Shown one piece after another: positions 1 to 6,010 of a DNA stretch of 11,062 bases. The notes below the pieces were generated by a model, which did not search any database, was not told the DNA's origin, and worked only from the letters and a program-made list of their open reading frames with translations. The position numbers were made by a program, and so were the translations under genes. The stretch's first letter is position 1. Each line of letters begins with the position of its first letter. The DNA is from Larix sibirica (taxonomy: Eukaryota; Streptophyta; Pinopsida; Pinales; Pinaceae): contig NWUY0300004912.1 in the NCBI GenBank assembly GCA_004151065.3, positions 45,675-56,736 on the forward strand, read 5' to 3'.

Positions 1-657
1 AAGACACCAAGTTTTCAAACATTCATTAGAACATCATTTATGTAACCACTGCTAGAATATTGAGCTTACTATCTCCTCCACATAAAGACCTCCATTATTT
101 CATACTCCACCCATTCCAAACTGGCCCATTAAAGTAACTTGGTCCATTTACATAACTAAGATACCTTTCTAGTTTTAATGTTGAATAAATATTTCTAAGG
201 ATTTATCAGTCTACCAATCCATCCGAGATTTTATTGTCTTCCTATGATTGATCTTGTTTATCACACTTTATTCATGTTCAACATATAACAATGTGCTAGA
301 ATTCTTGCATTATGATTATATTCTTAGAACCAATTCATAGGTATGTCATTGCTACCAAAGGTAAAAAATGAGAAGAAATTGGTGTTGACACAACAAGAAT
401 CCATGANCATGTTTTTTTATAATATTTATAGTAAGGATTTTACCATTATTTTTACCAATTTTCTTTTAACATTTATATTAGAAGGTTTTTACCAATATTT
501 TTACGTTAATACCCTCACCCAATACATTTTTACATTTGAAGTCTATCGAGTAAAAATAATAATAACTATTAGCTAGAAGTAACATAAACATTTGTGTTAT
601 AACTTATATTTTTTTATGTTAGCAAATACCTTGATCAAAGGTTTAGCTAACACAAGC
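1..657. other. AT-rich gene-free stretch with one N
   Basis: I see no supportable gene here. The stretch is AT-rich, with homopolymer T runs around 410-500 and a weak repetition of a TTTTTACCAAT-like phrase between 435 and 505. The unknown base at 407 is a single N. The one longer frame here (343-576, plus) crosses the N and reads as Phe/Ile/Tyr-rich sequence, which is what AT-rich non-coding DNA gives, so it is not called. Confidence 0.6.
407..407. other. Single N of unknown nature
   Basis: The N is flanked by CCATGA on the left and CATGTTTT on the right. The two sides share only a CATG, so an unmerged overlap is not obvious here. It may be a small gap or an ambiguous base. Confidence 0.7.
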
Positions 658-712
658 TTTTCCAACAGCTTGATCTAGGGTTATTTAAACCCTTGATCGA
701 GCTATTGGAAAA
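658..712. repeat. Imperfect inverted repeat (hairpin)
   Basis: The arms 658-682 and 688-712 are reverse complements over 25 bp with three mismatches, separated by a 5-nt spacer (683-687). The arm reads AACCCTTGATCGAGCTATTG on its outer side. Transcribed, it would fold into a tight stem-loop. It could be a relic of a small inverted-repeat transposon or a fold-back sequence. I saw no clear target-site duplication around it. Confidence 0.75.
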
Positions 713-749
713 ATATCACTAAGGGGATTAAATAACCCTTGATCGAGCT
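688..749. repeat. 16-bp direct repeat of the hairpin arm
   Basis: The 16-mer AACCCTTGATCGAGCT occurs at 688-703, within the right hairpin arm, and again at 734-749, offset 46 bp. The related core CTTGATC also appears near 630 and 670. The cluster suggests local duplication around the hairpin rather than a regulatory array, but function is unknown. Confidence 0.7.
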
Positions 750-1118
750 CATATTTTTGGAGATCCATGCACTCTTCTTGCCCAAAAGTGTTGCCCGTAA
801 TCATGGGAACACGCCACACTATAACTAGCACCTACAAGTATTGAGGTTTCCACACAAGAAACATCCTCATAAGGCCCTACTATTGCCACACACGAACCAA
901 CAATATAGAACTTAGTTAAAGGAATTCCACTGTAGGAAAAGAATGCCACCCCACAAGAGCCTTTAACAGAATAGTTGGTTGTAGAAGTGGTTTTCCCTAA
1001 AAAATTCACCAAACTAATATTAGAACCAAGTGGAAATATTGCTAACAATCCTTTACACAAATGATTTCTCTTTCCATGGGAACATGTCAAGAACATGCTA
1101 TAGAAGATCCTTTGCTTG
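749..1118 (-). CDS. Unrecognised open frame, possibly not a gene
   Basis: This is the longest uninterrupted frame in the window: about 115 codons from the ATG at 1096, and open for about seven further codons up to 1118. Its composition (many Gly, Ser, Val and Cys) is less biased than its AT-rich surroundings. Just upstream on the minus strand, TTTGCAG resembles a 3' splice site, so a terminal exon is conceivable. I recognise no domain or motif. The opposite strand over the same bases has a competing, broken frame with plausible composition (825-1127), so this frame may be only its mirror. Confidence 0.15.
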
Positions 1119-1127
1119 CTGCAAATT
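825..1127 (+). pseudogene. Possible decayed coding frame, unrecognised
   Basis: Reading from 825, the plus strand gives a Pro/Thr/Glu-rich phrase (for example LAPTSIEVSTQETS) broken by six in-frame stops at 870, 906, 933, 972, 1062 and 1101. Each stop (TAA, TAG or TGA) is one C-to-T change away from CAA, CAG or CGA, the pattern expected when methylated repeats decay by deamination. The composition resembles a low-complexity part of a repeat-encoded protein, but I cannot name a family. The minus strand is open here, so the strand is uncertain. Confidence 0.25.
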
Positions 1128-1650
1128 TAATGGTTTTCTTATGTAGGTAACAATATGCTTCTTGTTTCTAATTGTTTCCTAGATTCATTGAATGCTATGG
1201 ATTTCTGTTTGGAATGACCCTTAAGACTCCTCTATTTTTTCTGCTCACTTCTTTCACATATGTCATTTTTTTTAGGATATACAAATTCTTCAGTTGAGGG
1301 GGGGACAACCATACCAAACCATCACCTTCAAATTTCATACCATCACAACCCTTTTTCCATATGAAATCCCAATTCAAAACAACACATTCACTTACTTTAT
1401 TACCATAGTTCAAAACCATTCAAGCACGCCCTAATTATCCAAGCCTTGAGAAAAACTAGAAGTTGTTGAAGGAAAGTCGCACATATTGCTACATCAAGCA
1501 AATTGATGCTGCTACACAAGAACTAGTAGTGGGAGTAGAAGAAGAAATTGTTGTTCCTCGATAAGAATCAACAACATAAAAAAAGGGATGGACAAGCTAG
1601 AGAAGCTATTGAGAAATGATAAGAACATACAATAGAGAAAGTTGTTGTAG
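1128..1650. other. Gene-free stretch with scattered coding-like scraps
   Basis: No supported gene. A minus-strand frame at 1195-1419 starts with ATG but matches nothing I know. Between about 1480 and 1660 there are phrases such as TTGCTACA, GCTGCTACA and GTTGTTGTAGAAGCC. They recur near 1970-2030 and in the minisatellite at 2561-2895, so the same degenerate repeat seems to begin here. Confidence 0.4.
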
Positions 1651-2016
1651 AAGCCATTCCTACATAAGAATATGGTGCCATACAATAGGGAAGAAAACAC
1701 ATTTAGAGGTGTGAGTTCTTTGACTCATTTCCATGGTCTGCATATATTGGTTCACATCTTCAAAGCTATTTTGAGTTACAAAGAATTTTATAATGATGAT
1801 ATCTAATTTCTAGAGAATGATTTGCTCATATCTAATAGAGAAATGGGTATTCATGATTTTTGTTATAGAAAAAGATTATATTGGAATAACATGTCCAAAA
1901 AAGATCTCAAATACCAATATTTTCATTTAAGAGAAATCAACTATTTATCAATTCTATATTGTTTGTTGCAGAAGCCTATAACATTGCTACATAACCTTTG
2001 TATTAGGTTGTGGTAG
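1651..2016 (+). pseudogene. Open frame broken by one stop, unrecognised
   Basis: The frame runs about 121 codons with a single internal TAA at 1804-1806, which is long for such AT-rich DNA. An ATG lies at 1672. The second half contains a basic stretch (for example REMGIHDFCYRKRLYWNN). The end of the frame (about 1965-2016) runs into the TTGCTACA-type repeat also seen downstream. No domain is recognised. It may be a relic of a repeat-encoded protein or a chance frame. Confidence 0.2.
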
Positions 2017-2560
2017 AACCATCAGATTGCTACAAATTTTATAAAAGTGTTATTTTGATATTGTAATGTCCACACAAACATAATACAAGACCTCTAAAAT
2101 GATCTAGGTGACCATGGGTTACAATGGATCAATTATTTTTGTTCTCGGGCAAAGAGATTGAAATATTTTCAGTAACAATGTGCTAACAACATATTTGGTC
2201 GGTATGTAATGGAAAAAGAGAAGCACCATTCAGTATGTATCCTTACAGTTTGATTGATATAGAGGTACATGGTTGCATGAAGGAATGCAACATTTTCAAT
2301 TGGAGGGAGATGATGGAATTTTGGTTTTTCATATTTTTATCATTTTCCCCCTTCTTTATAAGCCCTTTTTTCTTACACATAACCCTATATTAGTCCATTT
2401 CAATACTCATATGAGGGACACATGCTAAAAGCGTTTTTCTATTGAATTTCCTAGTATTTCATTGGATTTCAAATTAACATAAGATGCATTAGTGTATTCT
2501 GTATTTGCTTGGAGTAATGGATCATTTGTTGATAATCTCCTACATAACTCTTTGTTCCAA
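2017..2560. other. Gene-free AT-rich stretch
   Basis: I see no gene, RNA gene or strong repeat here beyond the last scraps of the TTGCTACA-type repeat at about 2017-2035. Sequence complexity is ordinary and all frames are broken. Confidence 0.5.
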
Positions 2561-2895
2561 AACCCTATGCTACTATAGACCTTCCTACTGCTATAGAACC
2601 CTGCTACAAAACCTTGTGTGGTTGTATATTTTCTTGTTGCTATAAAACCTTCTATAGTTGCTTATCTTCTTGTTGTTGTAGAACCATTCTGCTACTGTGA
2701 AACCTTCTCCTACTACAAAACCTCTGATATTGTAGAACCTATAGCCTATGGAAGCTATAGAAACACATGGTGTAGATCTACCTATGAAAATGTTTTCTAT
2801 TTTAGAACTACCTTCTACTACAAAACCATTGATGTTGAAGCCTTCGTGCCACTAAACCTTTTCGTGCCACTAAACCTTCTGTAGGATGTAGAACC
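2561..2895 (+). repeat. Degenerate 18-bp minisatellite
   Basis: Variants of a phrase like TGCTACTATAGAACCTTC follow one another through this stretch, with GAACC or AAACC recurring at intervals near 18 bp. One frame stays open from 2597 to 2884 without an ATG and shows a loose six-residue period (VVVEPF, CYCETF, SYYKTS, DIVEPI). Another register gives Pro/Ser/Ala/Thr/Lys-type hexads. The period being a multiple of three fits a former repeat-containing coding region, but units are diverged and the best register changes along the array, so no functional protein is claimed. Confidence 0.55.
2843..2878. repeat. Perfect 18-bp tandem duplication
   Basis: TTCGTGCCACTAAACCTT occurs twice back to back (2843-2860 and 2861-2878) without mismatch. 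It lies at the end of the degenerate minisatellite and has the same 18-bp period, so it is probably its youngest unit duplication. Confidence 0.9.
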
Positions 2896-2984
2896 ACACA
2901 CTCTAGATATTCCACATGAGTTAATACTTCAAATATACTTTTAGCCACCATTTATGCTATGGAGATAGGAGCATAATCAACCAT

Positions 2985-3332
2985 CTTAGATATAGAAAGA
3001 ATCTTGAAATTATTAATAAGTTTGGTTGTACACTAGAACGTTAACTATTATTACATGACAATACCATAAATTTGGTTGTAGACTAGCACATTAAAGATCC
3101 CCTCACTTATGGTATTGTTGGGCGAAAACTAACCACTAAGCTGGAGAGCATTAAATGCAGCAGCTTAGATATAGAAAGAATCTTGAAATTATTAATAAGT
3201 TTGGTTGTACACTAGAACATTAACTATTATTACCATAAATTTGATTGTAGACTAGCACATTAAAGATCCCCTCACTTATGGTATTGTTGGGCGAAAACTA
3301 ACCACTAAGCTGGAGAGCATTAAATGCAACAG
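2985..3332. repeat. Tandem duplication, 179 + 169 bp units
   Basis: Unit 1 (2985-3163) and unit 2 (3164-3332) are nearly identical. Unit 2 lacks 10 bp (ATGACAATAC) and has three substitutions that I could find. Inside unit 1 a 24-bp phrase starting TTTGGTTGTA is itself repeated (3021-3044 and 3071-3094, three mismatches). CAATACCATAA at 3059-3069 is inverted perfectly at 3107-3117. The unit's right edge contains the left end of the inverted-repeat transposon, so the duplication happened after that insertion. Confidence 0.85.
3121..3163 (+). mobile_element. Truncated left end of inverted-repeat transposon
   Basis: These 43 bp match the left end of the copy at 3290-3398 (GGCGAAAACTAACCACTAAG and onward through the AGCATTAAATGC core). 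They stop where the next tandem unit begins. This is a fragment made by the 2985-3332 duplication, not an independent insertion. Confidence 0.75.
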
Positions 3333-3398
3333 CTCAGTGCTTAGGGTTCACTGAGCTACAGCATTTAATGCTTTACAGCTCAATGCTTAGCTTTCCGG
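3290..3398. mobile_element. Small inverted-repeat transposon (MITE), single hairpin
   Basis: The element is about 109 bp. Arms at 3314-3339 and 3349-3374 pair over most of 26 bp around a 9-nt loop. The left end matches the left end of the 4505-4729 element at 31 of 37 positions starting from GCGAAA, and the right end (GCTCAATGCTTAGCTTT) also matches, so the two are one family. It has no coding capacity. I could not find a convincing target duplication: the 9 bp outside each end differ, so they are either diverged or disturbed by the tandem duplication. Confidence 0.7.
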
Positions 3399-3831
3399 GT
3401 TGAACTCTTCGATTTGAAGTACAGTGTGCACAACCACATACAGGTCAGTCATGGTACCCAATTAAATCCGTCTGTCACGATCAGGTTGATAAAAAAAATC
3501 AATATGTATTGAGCATTGTCCATGGATTCCACTTGATGTTTTATACACAGACCTAGAACTTTCACGACCTAGTTTCGAAGTCGGGAAATTTCTCCGCGCT
3601 GGAGTTTCGATTAGAGACAACGTAGTTGTAACCAGAAAAAGAAAATTTATGATATTTCTCATAGGTAGCGCACAGAATCATTCGTGAAGAACACTGGTAG
3701 CCAATTGCACTTTAGCAGCTTCTTTAATATTGATATTTAGTGTGCGGTTGTTTGGTTGAGGCCTATTCGTAAACAATAATATGCCCGAAGTAGTACTGCG
3801 GGACTCTGGTGCTCCAATACTTTTAGCCTTT

Positions 3832-3998
3832 CGAGGAATCTGTTCGTGATAATAGCGGTTCTATGAGATTCTTTAAACGTCAAATTCATATTTTTACGTA
3901 CTCTAAGACTGTAAGCCTTGCTCTACTTCCCAGGTATTTGTTCATGATAATCCTGTTCTATGAGAATCTTTAAACATGAATTCAGATTTTGATGGACT
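3832..3998. repeat. Diverged tandem repeat of about 70 bp
   Basis: 3832-3902 and 3930-3998 align over about 71 columns with some 14 mismatches and two single-base gaps. They share TGATAAT, GTTCTATGAGA and TCTTTAAAC blocks. The second copy includes the putative leader-intron donor; the first has GAG|GAATCT at the same place and would not splice. A shorter 25-bp repeat follows (3996-4020 and 4049-4073, four mismatches). Together they show that this segment grew by local duplication long ago. Confidence 0.7.
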
Positions 3999-4074
3999 AG
4001 AATTCCTTGATCGTTGTACAATTTTAGTTCTGTGATTAAGATTTCTGCACTAGACTCCCTTGATTGTTGTCCAG
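3934..4074 (+). other. Candidate 5' leader intron (141 bp)
   Basis: The donor CAG|GTATTT matches the plant consensus. The acceptor end has a T-rich tract (CCCTTGATTGTTGTCCAG), with a possible branch sequence near 4030-4040 (TGTGATTAAG). The length is typical for plants. Support is from sequence pattern only. Confidence 0.25.
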
Positions 4075-4111
4075 ATGGCAGGATTGATGCATTCGGACAA
4101 ACAAACTAAAG

Positions 4112-4495
4112 GTACATTTAAGTTTTAATATAACTTTCGAAGAGTTATATACATTTAAGTTTGAGATGGATAGTGCTAGCATGGTAGGTTGCTAACTACA
4201 CAAAGGAAAATTTGAAATTTGATTGATGTTGTGTCTTTTCACCGCCCTAGAATATTTTGCAAGTCACCATATTCAAAATTAGTGGGGACATGGAGATCAT
4301 CGAGTATTATTATATTTTTCTATTCACTTGTTTTTTTTGCAATGTTCTAGATTTTTTTTATATGATTTAAACTTGGGATTTATTCCACATTATTCTTTTA
4401 TAGGAACACAAGGATAAACTAAATTAAGGTATACACATGTACTTTTCCTACTAAATTGAGATATGAAGCTCTAATAACTCAAGATATTGTTGGCG
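4112..4495. other. Gene-free AT-rich stretch
   Basis: There are no supported genes. TACATTTAAGTTT occurs twice (4113-4125 and 4150-4162) on either side of a small inverted repeat, ATATAACT (4128-4135) with AGTTATAT (4143-4150). T-rich runs lie near 4315-4360. Confidence 0.5.
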
Positions 4496-4504
4496 ATAGG
4501 ATTT
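4496..4504. repeat. 9-bp target-site duplication, left
   Basis: ATAGGATTT stands immediately left of the inverted-repeat element and is repeated exactly at 4730-4738 immediately right of it. A 9-bp duplication is typical of Mutator-like transposons. Confidence 0.85.
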
Positions 4505-4729
4505 AGCGAAAGCTAAGCATTGAGCTACAGAGCATTAAATGCTGCAGCTCAGTGCTTAGAGTCGGTTGGATCTGAAGAATCTCGAGAGACCCTAAGCACT
4601 GAGCCACCGCATTTAATGCTNAGCTCAGTGCTTAGGGTCCGTTGGATCTAGAGAATCTCCAAATCCAACAGACCCTAAGCACTGAGCCATTGCATTTAAT
4701 GCTCTGTAGCTCAATGCTTAGCTTTTTCC
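4505..4729. mobile_element. Mutator-like MITE, double hairpin, with 9-bp duplication
   Basis: The 225-bp element has terminal inverted repeats of about 38 bp. The core AAAGCTAAGCATTGAGCTAC is exact in both arms and continues through AGAGCATTAAATGC. The flanks are the perfect 9-bp repeat ATAGGATTT. Internally, two related inverted blocks follow each other: GCTCAGTGCTTAG at 4547-4559 and 4623-4635, and its complement-type CCCTAAGCACTGAGC near 4590 and 4673. The copy is therefore partly a dimer of the shorter form at 3290-3398. A single N at 4621 lies between the two hairpins. It has no coding capacity and would depend on a transposase elsewhere. The superfamily is inferred from duplication length and long inverted repeats. 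Confidence 0.85.
4621..4621. other. Single N at the centre of a palindromic element
   Basis: It sits between ATTTAATGCT and AGCTCAGTGC. The equivalent junction in the left arm of the same element (4533-4555) reads ATTAAATGCTGCAGCTCAGT, so about two bases (GC) may be missing. Hairpin structure would explain the assembly break. Confidence 0.6.
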
Positions 4730-4738
4730 ATAGGATTT
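4730..4738. repeat. 9-bp target-site duplication, right
   Basis: ATAGGATTT is the exact partner of 4496-4504. The empty site before insertion would have read ...TTGTTGGCG-ATAGGATTT-GGCAGTG... Confidence 0.85.
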
Positions 4739-5940
4739 GGCAGTGAAAGGAAAGTTGGAAACTAATCTTTCGGTTCAAAGTAATAATTGTTTCTTGGATA
4801 ATGCAATCTAATAATATTCTCACCTAGGACAATGGACAAAAATAAATTTGGAATGGACTAAACCATTGTAATCTATGTAATGATTAGGGTGAACCTATCG
4901 AACATATCTCTGTTACTATATTACTAAGCTTATTTAGAATGAAATCCTTCATTTGAGGGGTTGTTCTAATAAGTGGAATAAAAACACACTTGTGGAATGT
5001 TTTGAGTTTTGGATGACAAATCCCTCTATCCAGGCACGTAAATCTCTACCATGATATGTCATATGGGTATTATGGTTGTGCATAAATAAGATGATCATTC
5101 AAGGGGATAACATATTTTTTTATTGGTATCTCATAAAATAAGTCCCTCTTATGATGAATGGTTGAAAAATTCCCAGATAAAGAAACTTAGGGTTCTTAAA
5201 GCTCCATCCTTTAACTTCACTAAATCCTAAGATTTTTTTCTATGATGTGTGTTAATGAGTCTCATGTATCTTTGGAGGAAACTCTTTTTATTAATAAAAA
5301 AACAATTTTCTCCATAAAATATGGTGTTGGGAAGGGCACAAATAATAAGCTTGGATTATTTTCCCTTTGGATTTTGATGAAATTTTCTCCAAACCAAGAT
5401 TTAAGGGACTTGTAGTTATGGGTGGATGAAATTTTTTGATTGTCTAGTGTAATGAAAAATACCATATTTCCAATCTGGCACTTGATCCTATAATAAACAA
5501 TGTCCTACCTACTTAAATTTTGTTTGATCATCTCCCTTACAAACATTTATTTAAGCAATTTAATAATAAAAAAATTCATATTTGAAGGATGCAATTAATT
5601 TGTAGAAAAAATACATTGATATATTAGGAATTCAATGGTGTCAATGATAGAGAGAGGTGGGGTTAGAGAAAGAGAGAGGGTTAAAAGATAATAAAAATAG
5701 CATATGTGCATCGTTAATGCACACACTTATTTTTCAAAAGAAAACATGCATGAATTATTAACGTGAATGAACTTTTCCACCTACATGGTGGATGAGTTGT
5801 ACACTTTGGTTTTAGGCTCGTATTGTCAAACCAATAGGTTGGGCCTTCAATTAACAAAAAAAATTCATTTTTTATTTCCCTAATTTTCAGCCTCAAATCT
5901 ACATATGCTCTATGTGTTTGTTGTTAATGAAATTGCACAG
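4739..5940. other. Gene-free AT-rich stretch
   Basis: All frames are short or heavily interrupted. 5645-5690 is a purine-rich GA tract. Around 4970-5460, phrases read on the plus strand have a faintly coding flavour with many stops, possibly an old retroelement, but I cannot name motifs. The minus-strand frames at 5262-5465 and 5714-5896 are not supported. Confidence 0.5.
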
Positions 5941-5943
5941 GCT

Positions 5944-5988
<45 letters not shown>

Positions 5989-6010
5989 ACACACACACAC
6001 ACATATATAT
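5944..6010. repeat. Compound palindromic microsatellite (AT)(GT)(GC)(AC)(AT)
   Basis: 67 bases alternate pyrimidine and purine without interruption: AT steps, GT x13 (5951-5976), GC x5 (5977-5986), AC x8 (5987-6002), then AT x4. The GT, GC and AC part is self-complementary around about 5981, so it can form a cruciform, and alternating GC/GT tracts are classic Z-DNA formers. Its right part recurs at 8381-8419, where the second repeat copy begins. Confidence 0.95.

Larger units (their letters stand above)
3399..4111 (+). pseudogene. Possible 5' gene fragment with leader intron
   Basis: This segment is less AT-biased and richer in CpG than its surroundings, notably 3550-3620 and 3770-3900. It holds a credible splice pair: CAG|GTATTT at 3931-3939 and a pyrimidine-rich TTGTTGTCCAG ending at 4074. 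The acceptor is followed at once by ATGGCAGG, a good plant start context. The exon would read MAGLMHSDKQTK and could end at AAAG|GTACAT (4111/4112). Unspliced, the frame stops at 4126-4128, and I found no convincing next exon. No protein family is recognised. It may be a captured or decayed gene start between two transposon copies, or chance. Confidence 0.25.

Noticed and set aside
1195-1419. 74-codon minus-strand frame starting with ATG
   Set aside because: No recognised motif or supporting signals. The length is within chance for this much DNA, although the composition is not absurd.
2618-2884. 88-codon frame as a gene
   Set aside because: It starts at GTG, has no ATG, and is made of diverged minisatellite units. 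It is described as a repeat instead.
2985-3332. Repeat array as CRISPR or satellite
   Set aside because: Only two units of 179 and 169 bp with no spacer pattern, in a eukaryotic-looking context.
3462-3662. 66-codon minus-strand frame with a hydrophobic start resembling a signal or transit peptide
   Set aside because: It lies opposite the candidate plus-strand leader, ends quickly, and has no continuing exon or known motif.
5262-5465. 67-codon minus-strand frame
   Set aside because: Phe/Ile/Ser-rich composition typical of AT-rich non-coding DNA, with no motif.
5705-5723. TGTGCAT...ATGCACA small inverted repeat
   Set aside because: Only 7 bp per arm with a 5-nt spacer; expected by chance in a window this long.
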